DNA of 64,000 nucleotides, from contig JAFTXI010000023.1 of assembly GCA_017461665.1 (NCBI GenBank), forward strand, positions 1 to 64,000. The letters are read 5' to 3'. The position numbers were made by a program, and so were the translations under genes. Numbering within the stretch: position 1 is the first letter of the stretch; every line of letters begins with the position of its first letter. The notes beneath the pieces are model-generated. The model saw nothing but the letters and a program-made list of their open reading frames with translations, was not told where the DNA came from and ran no database searches. The stretch is from Bacteroidales bacterium. Lineage in GTDB: Bacteria > Bacteroidota > Bacteroidia > Bacteroidales > F082. Positions 1-8,164 of this stretch are shown here, one piece after another.

Positions 1-1212
1 AAAGGCAAGAACGGAAAGATTATCAAAGTAGCAGGGTGTTCGCCCATCCGTGAAGGTGTATTGCTTATCAAGGCAGATACCACCTTGAATGATCTTCGCA
101 GATTTTGTGATGAATGCAACCAGCGATGGGGAATCACACCGATGCAGATTTTCATGCACAAGGATGAAGGGCATTGGCTGAGTGGCGAACCCGATGCAGA
201 AGACAAGGAGAGTTTTCAAATTGGTGACAGATGGTTCAAACCGAACTACCATGCCCATATCATTTTCGACTGGATGAACCACGACACGGGTAAAAGCTGC
301 AAGCTCAATGATGATGACATGATGGAAATGCAGACATTGGCTTCTGATATTCTATCAATGGAGCGAGGTCAATCCAAAACCGAGACTGGCAAGGAACATT
401 TAGAACGTAACGACTTCATCCTTGAAAAGCAGAAATCCGAACTCCGAAACTTGGATGCCGTAAGGCGATACAAGGAGTATCAGGTGAAGGTTGCCGAGCA
501 GGAGGTTCAAGAAGCAGAGAGTATAACACAAGCTCTACGTGAAGAAGTCCTGCAAAAGGAGAAGCAGAGTGAAATGCTTGACAAGGCCATCAGTGATAAA
601 CGCTCCAAACTGAACAAGGAGAAAGGAAACCAGTTGCTCGGTGCAGTGGCAGATTGGGCTACGGGTAAGTCCAAAACCTTGAAAGGCGATATTGAGGACT
701 TAAAACTTGATTTGGCGGAAGCACACGAAGCCATAGCGGAAGAACGCAAACGAACACAGGCTGAAACCGCCAAGCTCGAAGCCTACAAGAAAACTGTTGC
801 ACAACAAATGGAGAGTGCCGTTCGCAATGCAGTACTTAAAAAGGATGATGAGATTCGCAACTTGAAAGACCGTCTTTCGTGGAGAGACAAGATGCTGAGG
901 ATATTTACAAGAATCCTAATGCAAAGTAATGGCACCTTCAGAAAAGCTGTCGATACAATCATCAGTTTTGCCAAGGACACATATCGCAGCATCTTCAGCA
1001 AAGAGGAAGCAAAGACCATTAAGGGCGTGATAGAAGCCTTTAGCAAAGACAAGGACGATTATAGGGCTATCGGAACTTTCCTAGTGTTCACGGCAGATAA
1101 GAAAGAATCGCTATCCAATAGTGAGTACCGTAAGGCTTCCCGTGAAGTGGATGATATCGCCATTGGCAGATATGAGCAGGCTCAAAAGCGAGGGAACTCG
1201 ATGAAGTTGTAA
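1..1212 (+). CDS. MobV/Pre-family relaxase, 3' part (5' end outside window)
   Basis: The frame is open to the left edge, so this is the C-terminal 403 residues of a longer protein and the first TTG in the window is not a start. MobV (Pre/Mob) relaxases nick oriT and lead plasmid or mobilizable-element DNA into a recipient cell. The visible part has the metal-binding histidine motif NYHAHIIFDW (His84 and His86 of the visible peptide). It is followed by a conserved stretch with KTETGKEHLERNDFI and a long Glu/Lys/Gln-rich coiled coil (about residues 140-290). Family assignment rests on the HxH motif, the KTE..G..HLERN stretch and the coiled-coil layout. It marks this end of the window as part of a mobilizable element or an integrated remnant. 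The oriT should lie upstream, outside the window. Confidence 0.8.
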   Translation, partial: KGKNGKIIKVAGCSPIREGVLLIKADTTLNDLRRFCDECNQRWGITPMQIFMHKDEGHWLSGEPDAEDKESFQIGDRWFKPNYHAHIIFDWMNHDTGKSCKLNDDDMMEMQTLASDILSMERGQSKTETGKEHLERNDFILEKQKSELRNLDAVRRYKEYQVKVAEQEVQEAESITQALREEVLQKEKQSEMLDKAISDKRSKLNKEKGNQLLGAVADWATGKSKTLKGDIEDLKLDLAEAHEAIAEERKRTQAETAKLEAYKKTVAQQMESAVRNAVLKKDDEIRNLKDRLSWRDKMLRIFTRILMQSNGTFRKAVDTIISFAKDTYRSIFSKEEAKTIKGVIEAFSKDKDDYRAIGTFLVFTADKKESLSNSEYRKASREVDDIAIGRYEQAQKRGNSMKL

Positions 1213-1220
1213 TGAAATAC

Positions 1221-1254
1221 GCAAGTAGATTAGAGGAAGCACTAATCTACTTGC
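1221..1254. terminator. Perfect 13-bp stem hairpin between convergent mob and integrase genes
   Basis: Thirteen bases from 1221 pair perfectly with 1242-1254 around an 8-base loop, between the relaxase stop and the integrase stop. A short T-rich stretch (tgtttc) follows on the plus strand. This is most simply a bidirectional terminator. Confidence 0.6.
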
Positions 1255-1260
1255 TGTTTC

Positions 1261-2064
1261 TCACCAAGTGATAATTTTATCTATGATGGCTTGCTGTTCA
1301 GAACTACTTCTGCGTAAATATATGCGTGTGGTTTCTATACTCTCGTGCCCCATCAGGTCGGCCAACAATGAAATATCATTGTACTTTTCAAGGAAATTCT
1401 TTGCGAACCTATGACGGAATGAATGTGGATATACAACCTTTTCGTTGAGCCCATATTTCAGCGCATAGTTTTTCAACTGCTGCGCGATACCTCGTGTAGT
1501 TATTCGTTCTCCAAAACGATTTAGGAAAAGATATCCGCTTGCTCGCTCTTTCTGCGCCAACCATTCTATTGTTTCTTCTCGTAGTTTCTTGGGAATAAAC
1601 AATCTGCGATATTTACCTCCTTTTGTGTAGATATCAAAGTATCCTACATTCACGTGCTCAATCTTTATTTGCACCAATTCGCTAACACGAGCACCAGTTG
1701 CAGCCAAGAATCTTACCACGAAATACCATTCTAGATTTTCTTCCCTCTTCAATTTATTTTTAAGGAATGTGTAGTCAGCATTGCTGATGACATTCTCCAA
1801 GTATGAACGCTGTTGTACCTTGACGGATTTTAGCCGCAATCTCGTCTTGTTCATATACTCCAAATACTTGTTTAGAGCTTGGATTCGCAGATTAACCGTT
1901 TTGGGTTTGAAGGTCTCCATCAGATAAGACTTGTACATAAGAAGGTTTCGTTTGTTCAACTCCTTCTTACGCGAATAATAGTCATTGACTGCGTACACAT
2001 AGGCAGCAATGGTGTTGTCCGACATATTCTCTTGTCGGAGGAAAAGTTCAAAATTCTTCACCAT
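1261..2064 (-). CDS. Tyrosine recombinase/integrase, likely the hsdS invertase
   Basis: This 267-residue protein has all the catalytic residues of the tyrosine recombinase family: Arg126 (GARVSEL), Lys148 (TKGGKYR), His214 and Arg217 (HSFRHRF), His240 (LMGHESIETT) and the nucleophile Tyr249. Residues 1-85 are a SAM-like core-binding domain. It is shorter than typical ICE integrases and resembles XerC-like stand-alone recombinases. In Bacteroidales such genes sit beside hsdS shufflons and invert specificity cassettes. Its stop faces the mob gene, and its start lies about 70 bp from the first inverted repeat of the silent hsdS array. Shuffling this array is therefore the natural inference, though integration of the surrounding element cannot be excluded. 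No clear -7 box was seen upstream. Confidence 0.88.
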   Translation of the reverse strand: MVKNFELFLRQENMSDNTIAAYVYAVNDYYSRKKELNKRNLLMYKSYLMETFKPKTVNLRIQALNKYLEYMNKTRLRLKSVKVQQRSYLENVISNADYTFLKNKLKREENLEWYFVVRFLAATGARVSELVQIKIEHVNVGYFDIYTKGGKYRRLFIPKKLREETIEWLAQKERASGYLFLNRFGERITTRGIAQQLKNYALKYGLNEKVVYPHSFRHRFAKNFLEKYNDISLLADLMGHESIETTRIYLRRSSSEQQAIIDKIITW

Positions 2065-2132
2065 AATAAATTACATTTTAGTTAAACAAAAAGTTGTTTC
2101 TTAATAAATTATGATGACTCTCTGATTCTGCC

Positions 2133-2220
2133 AATTCCCATTATGAGAAGTTTGCCGACGGAACGGTGAAATGTATTGATGATGAGATACCCTTTGAGAT
2201 ACCTCAGAGTTGGTGCTGGG
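2133..2220 (+). repeat. IR-A, left copy: TRD1 inversion repeat
   Basis: This 88-bp stretch matches the reverse complement of 6399-6486 with about four mismatches. It codes for the junction before the first TRD (DN-x-x-YEK..IDxEIPFEIPQSWCW). Recombination between the two copies would put the TRD of the silent gene behind the N-terminus of the expressed hsdS. Confidence 0.9.
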
Positions 2221-2930
2221 TGAGATTGGCGCAGGTGCTTACAGTTAAAGGTGGTAAAAGAATTCCATTAGGTGATTCTTTTTCTCCTTGGCCCACCTCT
2301 CATATATACATTCGAGTTACTGAAATGAAGAATCACACTCTGGTCGCCAATAATCTAAAGTATATAAGCGACTCGGTATATGAAAAAATCAAGAACTATA
2401 CAATCAGTAAAAATGACTTGTATCTAACAATTGCTGGCACCATAGGTTCTGTGGGTATTGTTCCCGACATGTTTGATGGAATGAACCTAACTGAAAATGC
2501 TGTCAAATTGACTAATATTCTCGTTAATAAGATGTTCCTCGTCTATGGGATATCATCTCAATTCGTTCAATCTCAGTTCGCGGAAAAAACAAAACAAATG
2601 GCACAACCCAAGTTGGCTATTGAGCGAATACTTACCACATTAATACCCCTTCCTCCTTCATCAGAACAAGAATGCATTGTTTCAAAGATTGAGGAGATAA
2701 TGCCTATTGTCGAGAAATACAACAAGTCTCAAGATAGCCTTGATAAACTCAATGCTGAGATTGTTGATAAGCTCAAGAAGTCTGTCTTGCAAGAGGCTAT
2801 ACAAGGCAAACTCGTTCCTCAAAGTCCAGATGACGAACCAGCTTCAGTACTCCTTGAACGCATCAAAGAAGAGAAGGCTAAACTATTCAAGGAAGGTAAG
2901 TTAAAGAAAAAAGACTTGGTAGATTCTGTT

Positions 2931-2963
2931 ATCTTCAAAGGTGATGATAACAAGTATTACGAG
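2931..2963 (+). repeat. IR-B, left copy: TRD2 inversion repeat
   Basis: The sequence coding for IFKGDDNKYYEK is nearly identical to the reverse complement of 5665-5697, with a C/T difference in the second Tyr codon. It lies at the end of the hsdS central region, exactly at the entry to the second TRD. Flanking central-region DNA is diverged at the DNA level, so this short block stands out as the exchange site. Confidence 0.85.
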
Positions 2964-3485
2964 AAGGTAGGCTCTGAAATCACTTGTATTGACGAGGAAA
3001 TACCCTTTGAGATACCATTGAACTGGCGATGGGCTCGTATGGGGACGATCGGTGATTGGGGTTCTGGTTCGACTCCTCAAAGAGGCAACCCTGCATACTA
3101 TGGAGGTGATATATTATGGCTTAAAACTGGCGAGTTGAATAATGGCGTTGTATATGATTCTGAGGAAAAAATCACAGATAAGGCTTTACAAGAATGCTCA
3201 TTAAGACTAAATAAAATTGGAGACGTGCTTATCGCTATGTACGGAGCAACTATCGGCAAAGTAGCAATCGCAGGTAGAGAAATGACAACTAATCAAGCTT
3301 GTTGTGGATGTACACCGTATCAAATATACAATAAATATCTCTTCCATTTTTTGATAGCAAGCAAAGATGCGTTTATCAAAAAGGGAGAAGGAGGAGCACA
3401 GCCGAATATTTCCCGAGAGAAGTTGATTCACCATTTAATGCCTATCCCGCCAATTCAAGAACAATACCGTATCGTTGAGAAACTT

Positions 3486-3522
3486 GAATTCGTAATAGCA
3501 AGTATTACGAGAAGGTAGGCTC
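3486..3522 (+). repeat. Cassette boundary repeat R1
   Basis: This 37-bp sequence is repeated exactly at 4034-4070 and, for its first 25 bases apart from one C/T change, at 4579-4603. It contains the core AAGTATTA(C/T)GAG shared with IR-B. One frame ends the preceding cassette (EFVIASITRR-stop) and another frame opens the next (NSKYYEKVGS). Confidence 0.9.
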
Positions 3523-4066
3523 GCAGGTCACGTGTATTGATGAGGAAATCCCATTTGAGATCCCTGATAGTTGGGTCTGGATTCGTCTTGGAAATATATT
3601 CCAGCACAATACAGGTAAGGCACTTAACGGTTCGAATCAGAAAGGAGTATTCTACGACTACATCACCACATCAAATTTATACTGGAATAGCTTCGTTTTA
3701 GGCAAACTTCGTTCGATGCCATTTACAGATGATGAACTGGATAAATGCACAGTTAAGAAGGGTGACTTATTAGTCTGCGAAGGTGGTGATATAGGTCGTA
3801 GTGCTATATGGAATTATGACTATGATATCAGAATACAGAACCACATTCATAGATTAAGAGCATATACTCCAATATGCACTATGTTTGTTTATTATACATT
3901 ATACCTATACAAGCACACTGGGTTAATCGGAGGTAAAGGAATCGGCATACAAGGTCTATCATCAAATGCCTTGCACAAACTGCTATTGCCTCTGCCATCA
4001 ATCGCAGAACAGAAACGAATTGTAGATAAAGTAGAATTCGTAATAGCAAGTATTACGAGAAGGTAG
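3494..4066 (+). pseudogene. Silent hsdS TRD cassette B
   Basis: This 190-codon open frame is entered at NSKYYEKVGSQVTCIDEEIP within R1 and ends at the stop inside R2. It encodes a single target-recognition domain: FEIPDSWVWIRLGNI at the start, GDLLVCEGGDIGRSAIW in the middle, and LPLPSIAEQKRIVDK at the end. It has no start codon, promoter or central region, so it can act only after recombination places it behind the central region of the expressed hsdS. A shorter ATG-initiated reading at 3716 would cut the TRD in half and is not credible as a separate gene. Confidence 0.85.
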
Positions 4067-4070
4067 GCTC
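4034..4070 (+). repeat. Cassette boundary repeat R2
   Basis: Exact copy of the 37-bp R1 sequence (3486-3522), 548 bp downstream. It has the same dual-frame role, ending cassette B and opening cassette C. Confidence 0.9.
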
Positions 4071-4608
4071 AGAGGTTTCTTGTATTGAGGATGATATACC
4101 ATTCGAAATACCATCAAGTTGGAGCTGGGTAAGACATAATGAACTATTTGATATATCAGGAGGTTCGCAGCCTCCTAAGTCTGCGTTTGTTGATACTCCT
4201 AGGGATGGATACATTAGATTATATCAAATTCGTGATTATGGACCTAATCCACAACCAGTGTACATCCCAATATCTTCGGCGTCAAAAATTTCCCAAAAGG
4301 GAGATATCCTCCTTGCTAGATATGGAGCGTCGTTGGGAAAAGTATTTTATGCAGAAGAGGGTGCATATAATGTAGCCATAGCAAAAGTAATCCCTCAGTA
4401 TGATGGGGAACTAATATACAAGCCATACATATATTTGTACTATTGTTCTTCTATATATCAAAAAGAGATTAAAGATAGATCAAGATGTGCGCAAGCTGGA
4501 TTCAACAAGGAGGATCTGAATTCTTTGTTATTTCCTCTTCCTCCATATGAAGAGCAAGTGCGAATTGTAGAGCGCTATGAATTCGTAATAGCAAGTATTA
4601 TGAGATAA
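4042..4608 (+). pseudogene. Silent hsdS TRD cassette C
   Basis: This 188-codon open frame runs from NSKYYEKVGSEVSCIEDDIP in R2 to EFVIASIMR-stop in R3. The encoded TRD begins FEIPSSWSWVRHNELFDISG, includes GDILLARYGASLGKVFY, and ends FPLPPYEEQVRIVERY. There is no start codon or promoter. The final codons (SIMR-stop) differ by one base from the SITRR-stop of the other cassettes because R3 has T in place of C. Confidence 0.85.
4579..4603 (+). repeat. Cassette boundary repeat R3 (short, diverged)
   Basis: This shares the first 25 bases of R1/R2 apart from one C-to-T change in the Tyr codon. That matches the TATTATGAG version seen at the TRD2 entry of the expressed hsdS (5665-5697). Confidence 0.85.
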
Positions 4609-5090
4609 TCGATGGAAAACAGACTCTCATAGACTCTGCATTTGACTTTCCAGAGAGTTGGCAAGTTGTTCGACTTCGTTCAATATGCCTGCTTTCAGAT
4701 GGAGTTAAACAAACAGGCTCACAAGTATGTTTGGATGCTAAATACCTGAGAGGTAAATCCTCGCCAACATATCTCCAACAAGGCAAATTTGTGGAGAAAG
4801 GCGATAATATAATCCTCGTAGATGGCGAAAACTCTGGAGAAGTATTTACTGCGCCAATTGATGGATATATGGGTAGTACATTCAAACAGTTGTGGATAAG
4901 CAGCAATCTTCATTTGCCATATGTTTTAGCATTTATACGATATTACAAAGACGAACTGCGTAACTCCAAAAAAGGTGCGGCAATACCGCACCTAAACAAG
5001 GACATTTTTAATAATCTGCTAATTGGAATACCTCCTTACGATGAGCAAGTTAGAATTGTCGATAGACTGAATTCAATTACCTCATCATAG
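4587..5090 (+). pseudogene. Silent hsdS TRD cassette D
   Basis: This 167-codon open frame is entered at NSKYYEIIDGKQTLIDSAFD in R3 and ends RLNSITSS-stop. The IIDGK entry resembles TIDGK at the TRD2 entry of the expressed hsdS, so it belongs to that sub-family. Motifs include FPESWQVVRLRSI, GDNIILVDGENSGEVF and GIPPYDEQVRIVDRL. Its last 14 bases overlap, tail to tail, the end of the expressed hsdS on the other strand. Confidence 0.82.
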
Positions 5091-6675
5091 AATTAACATT
5101 TGCAACTTCATTTGCTATAGCAATTCTCTCATTCAATGGTGGTAGAGGAACAAGGAATTGCATCAACTTTTGTCGGGATAGGTTGTAAAATGCCTGTCCC
5201 GATTTGTTTGTAATGCTACGACAGTATCCTTTGTAGTATTCTGATTGAAAAATGAGTTCGAGATAATTCAACAAACTCCAATCACGCAAGAACGGCAATA
5301 ACATCAGCACAAACCCACCAACCACCGTTTGAGGTTGGTCTTCTCTTACCAAAGCCGTTTTACCCATCTGCTCGATAGATGTAACTGCAGGAGTTATAAA
5401 TGTGCCTGCGGTCAATAGTAGTTCTAGCTTAACGAACTTTGAAGCAATCATTACATCGTCATCCTTCATCGTCCATTGCCCATCGTCAATGTTACCACCT
5501 CGTAGAACTCTTATATATGATGTAGAACGCTCATCAAGATTCTCTTTCTTATATGCAAGTCCAGAGCAGTTCTGAACAAGATTTCCCAATGTCACCCAAC
5601 ACCAATTATGAGGCAACTCAAATGGAATCCGATCATCAATACACTCCGTTTTGCCATCTATCGTCTCATAATACTTGTTATCATCACCTTTGAAGATGAC
5701 CGAGTCCACCAAGTCTTTTTTCTTTAACTTGCCTTCTTTGAAGAATTTAGCTTTCTCAGCCTTTATTCTTTCGAGAAGTACAGAAGCAGGTTCGTCATTA
5801 GCGTCTTGAGGCACGAGTTTACCCTGAATAGCTTCCTGTAAGACGGACTTTTTGAGTTTGTCAAAAATCTCTGCGTTAAGTTTGTCTAAAGACTCTTGAG
5901 CTAAGGTATATTTATCTAATGATGACTCTATTGTTTGTAGTTTGCTTATAATTCTATTTTGCTCATTTTTTGGCGGTATAGGCAATAACATCCTACCTAG
6001 TGTCTTTCCATTACAATTAGGTTGGGCTGTTGCTATAGTGCCAGATCTTAATTGTTCCCAATATAGAGAACTCTCCATAAAAGATTTCAAATATTGAGGA
6101 CAAAGTTCCTTACTGTATCTTGTTCTTATTAAATAGCCTGCATAAATAGCTGGCTCAGACACAGACCCCATTAGAAAAGACTTACCAACTGTTCCTCCCG
6201 TTCTGGCAAATAGAATATCATTTTCTTGCAGTAGATATGTACCAATTTCAGATTGAGATATTTTACAATATGGCACATCTTGCCAATTAACTTTATTGTC
6301 GTGAATATCACTAATGCGTACCATTTTGATATCTCCACTCTCGAACGCAGGAGCGTTAAAACCATATTGGATTGAAAACGAAATATTTCCCCATCGTTCC
6401 CAGCACCAACTTTGAGGTATCTCAAAGGGTATCTCTTCATCAATACATTTCACCGTTCCATTGGCAAACTTCTCATAATGGGAATTATCGTCACCACGGA
6501 AAATGATTGATTCGTTCTTATCTTTCTTGATTTTCTTTTCCTTGACAAGGCGTGCTTTCTCCTCTCGAATACGCTCAAGCAGAACTGATGCCGACTCATC
6601 ATTAGGATCCTGCGGTACAAGTTTACCCTGTATCGCCCACTGAAGGATGCTATTTTTAAGTTGCTTACCGTTCAT
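5077..6675 (-). CDS. hsdS: Type I restriction-modification specificity subunit HsdS (expressed copy)
   Basis: HsdS recognises the bipartite DNA target and assembles with HsdM and HsdR. This 532-residue protein has the expected layout: an N-terminal helical region (LKNSILQWAIQGKLVPQ, residues 6-22; LLERIREEKARL), TRD1 (about 85-255, ending PPKNEQNRIISKL), a central repeat of the same helical motif (LKKSVLQEAIQGKLVPQ) and TRD2 (about 360-520, ending LPPLNERIAIANE). It is the only hsdS copy with a start codon, and it overlaps the upstream doc-like gene by 11 bp, so it is the last gene of the hsd operon. Repeats IR-A and IR-B sit exactly at the entries to TRD1 and TRD2, matching silent cassettes on the opposite strand. 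The sequence reported here is one phase of a switching locus. Confidence 0.93.
   Translation of the reverse strand: MNGKQLKNSILQWAIQGKLVPQDPNDESASVLLERIREEKARLVKEKKIKKDKNESIIFRGDDNSHYEKFANGTVKCIDEEIPFEIPQSWCWERWGNISFSIQYGFNAPAFESGDIKMVRISDIHDNKVNWQDVPYCKISQSEIGTYLLQENDILFARTGGTVGKSFLMGSVSEPAIYAGYLIRTRYSKELCPQYLKSFMESSLYWEQLRSGTIATAQPNCNGKTLGRMLLPIPPKNEQNRIISKLQTIESSLDKYTLAQESLDKLNAEIFDKLKKSVLQEAIQGKLVPQDANDEPASVLLERIKAEKAKFFKEGKLKKKDLVDSVIFKGDDNKYYETIDGKTECIDDRIPFELPHNWCWVTLGNLVQNCSGLAYKKENLDERSTSYIRVLRGGNIDDGQWTMKDDDVMIASKFVKLELLLTAGTFITPAVTSIEQMGKTALVREDQPQTVVGGFVLMLLPFLRDWSLLNYLELIFQSEYYKGYCRSITNKSGQAFYNLSRQKLMQFLVPLPPLNERIAIANEVANVNSMMR
5665..5697 (-). repeat. IR-B, right copy (in expressed hsdS)
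   Basis: Inverted partner of 2931-2963. Its core AAGTATTATGAG also matches R3 and, apart from one base, R1 and R2. Inversion against any of these would swap TRD2 of the expressed gene. Confidence 0.85.
6399..6486 (-). repeat. IR-A, right copy (in expressed hsdS)
   Basis: Inverted partner of 2133-2220, with about four mismatches in 88 bp. It lies at the entry to TRD1 of the expressed hsdS, about 190 bp from its start codon. Confidence 0.9.
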
Positions 6676-7141
6676 AATCTTCTCCTTCTATACCTAATTT
6701 ACCCTTGCTCATTGCATTGGCAATGTCTATTTTCAGTTCTTCGTCATAATCTTTACCAGACATAAAGCTATCTACAATTCGTAGCAATAAATCTTGGTCT
6801 ATATTAGATGCAGCTACATGGTAGATGATAGACTCTAAAGCCCTCATACAAGTACAAGCATGCCAATAATAATTATTCTTGTGCAAAAAGTATGTGCCTA
6901 AGGTCAGTGCTATACGCTTGTTGCCATCATTAAAGAAATGTCCGGAACAAAACCTATACATTAGATAGGTCAATTTGTCAACGAATGTCGGATAGTACAT
7001 ATCATTCTGCACAAAATCAAGAGTGGCACGAATACCACCTTCATCACGCACTCCTTCGAATCCTCCGTCACTGGCATCTATCATTTTGCCATAGACATTT
7101 AGTGCTTCTTCATAATCTATGTAAATAACCTCCTTACTCAT
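6665..7141 (-). CDS. Doc/Fic-type toxin-like protein inside the hsd operon
   Basis: This 158-residue protein carries the Fic/Doc active-site motif HFFNDGNKR (His68 to Arg76). The Lys before Arg is typical of the Doc branch (HxFx(N/D)(A/G)NKR) rather than AMP-transferring Fic proteins, which have GNGR. Phage P1 Doc phosphorylates EF-Tu and halts translation. That precise activity is assumed here, not shown. The gene overlaps the RhuM-like gene upstream by 8 bp and hsdS downstream by 11 bp, so it is translationally embedded between hsdM and hsdS. No inhibitory (S/T)xxxE(G/N) motif is evident in the protein, so inhibition would have to come from a partner, the upstream gene being the obvious candidate. 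It would be an alarm coupled to the restriction system, or a stabiliser of the island. Confidence 0.8.
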   Translation of the reverse strand: MSKEVIYIDYEEALNVYGKMIDASDGGFEGVRDEGGIRATLDFVQNDMYYPTFVDKLTYLMYRFCSGHFFNDGNKRIALTLGTYFLHKNNYYWHACTCMRALESIIYHVAASNIDQDLLLRIVDSFMSGKDYDEELKIDIANAMSKGKLGIEGEDYER

Positions 7142-8150
7142 CTTCAGCTTGTTTTAAGCGTTTAAGCACATCTTTGTTTTCTGCTAAGATATGGTCAAAA
7201 TCAATAGATTGGTCTCCGATGAATCGTTCAAACTCTTCAGGTGTAACAGCTTGCAGATATTCTGCGATATTGCCGTGATATGCTTCTCTGAAACTAAAAT
7301 CTCTTGATGCCATTTTTGTCCTTGCATCATTCAAATATGGTTTCTGCATAGGATGTTCTGCCAGTTCATTTACAATTACTTCAACCTCTTCAACACTAAG
7401 CATTTTACCTCCATTCTCCTTAAAGCGTTCACAAATAGCTGCACCTACTCCATTTTCGAAAGAGGAGATAACCAACAATACTTCAGCATACAAGGTATGT
7501 CGAACATTATCTTTTGAATCTAAGCGTAAGACCTCCCTATATTCCTTAGCATTCTCCTTAAATACAGCCTTATAAATAAAGTCTGTTATCTGAGCATATT
7601 TATATGTTTGATGTCCACCAACATACTGACTAATAGCTGACGTAAGATTCTTACGATAGTTCTCTTCTGTAATAGCAGCTGGCAAATAATTCACGTCCCG
7701 TCTGTTGATATACTTTGTACCACCACCTGTCTTTTCGTTTATGGTAGCTATCACAAAATCAAGAATTAAGCTCCTGATTTTCTTAGCCTGCTCACTCTCA
7801 GTAAGTAGCATTCCCATGTTCAAGAAAGAGCGGAAGTTGAACAGTCCAAGCTGAGTGGTTTTGCTCCCGACATTTATGACGTGAGCAAATTGTAACTTCA
7901 ATTCTTTCAGGCGTTTACCCTTACATAAAATATATCCATTTGCTGATAATTCATCTGAATATTTTTCTAAGTAACGCTCTATGGTTCGTTCTTCTATTTC
8001 ATAAAAGTCAGCTACCATTTTCTTGGTAAAACGATACTCTCCCTCAAAGAGCATTCCTTCAATATCAAGGTGCTCCTGCATCTTGCTAACAGCAAAACGA
8101 TTGTTCAAAACATTTTGCCTTTCTATATTTGAGATTGTTAAATCCTTCAT
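7134..8150 (-). CDS. RhuM-like DNA-binding protein, candidate partner of the Doc-like toxin
   Basis: This 338-residue protein lies 14 bp after hsdM and overlaps the doc-like gene by 8 bp. The N-terminal third (about residues 30-110) contains MVADFYEIEERTIERYLEKY, an HTH-like segment characteristic of RhuM-type and related Bacteroidales proteins. Next comes a region with NVGSKTTQLGLFNFRSFLNM. The central part (about 160-230) is helical with SAISQYVGGHQTYKYAQITD. The C-terminus ends in an acidic helical stretch. No catalytic motif was recognised. In many genomes RhuM-type and Fic/Doc modules are found together or fused. Acting as antitoxin and/or autoregulator of the downstream toxin is inference from order and overlap. 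Confidence 0.6.
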   Translation of the reverse strand: MKDLTISNIERQNVLNNRFAVSKMQEHLDIEGMLFEGEYRFTKKMVADFYEIEERTIERYLEKYSDELSANGYILCKGKRLKELKLQFAHVINVGSKTTQLGLFNFRSFLNMGMLLTESEQAKKIRSLILDFVIATINEKTGGGTKYINRRDVNYLPAAITEENYRKNLTSAISQYVGGHQTYKYAQITDFIYKAVFKENAKEYREVLRLDSKDNVRHTLYAEVLLVISSFENGVGAAICERFKENGGKMLSVEEVEVIVNELAEHPMQKPYLNDARTKMASRDFSFREAYHGNIAEYLQAVTPEEFERFIGDQSIDFDHILAENKDVLKRLKQAEDE

Positions 8151-8164
8151 ATTTTCAATTACAG

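Larger units (their letters stand above)
2133..3518 (+). pseudogene. Silent promoterless hsdS reservoir (TRD1 + central region + TRD2)
   Basis: This is a 461-codon open frame with no start codon of its own. It begins inside repeat IR-A with codons for NSHYEKFADGTVKCIDDEIP and lacks the N-terminal ~65 residues present in the expressed hsdS at 5077-6675. It carries one target-recognition domain (about 2165-2700), a conserved helical central region containing IQGKLVPQ and LLERIKEEKAK (about 2725-2950), then a second TRD (about 2975-3480). The TRDs end in the usual PPxxEQxRIV motif. The coding sequence is intact apart from the missing front end, so it is best read as stored specificity information brought into use by inversion, not as decay. 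It ends EFVIASITRR inside the boundary repeat at 3486-3522. Confidence 0.85.

Noticed and set aside
2707..2904. Short plus-strand frame within the silent hsdS
   Set aside because: An off-frame shadow of the HsdS central region.
3716..4066. 116-codon ATG frame as an independent gene
   Set aside because: It is the second half of silent TRD cassette B, whose frame is open back to 3494.
3486..4603. Regularly spaced direct repeats resembling a CRISPR array
   Set aside because: Only three copies, about 550 bp apart, each with coding sequence between; no cas genes. They are hsdS cassette boundaries.
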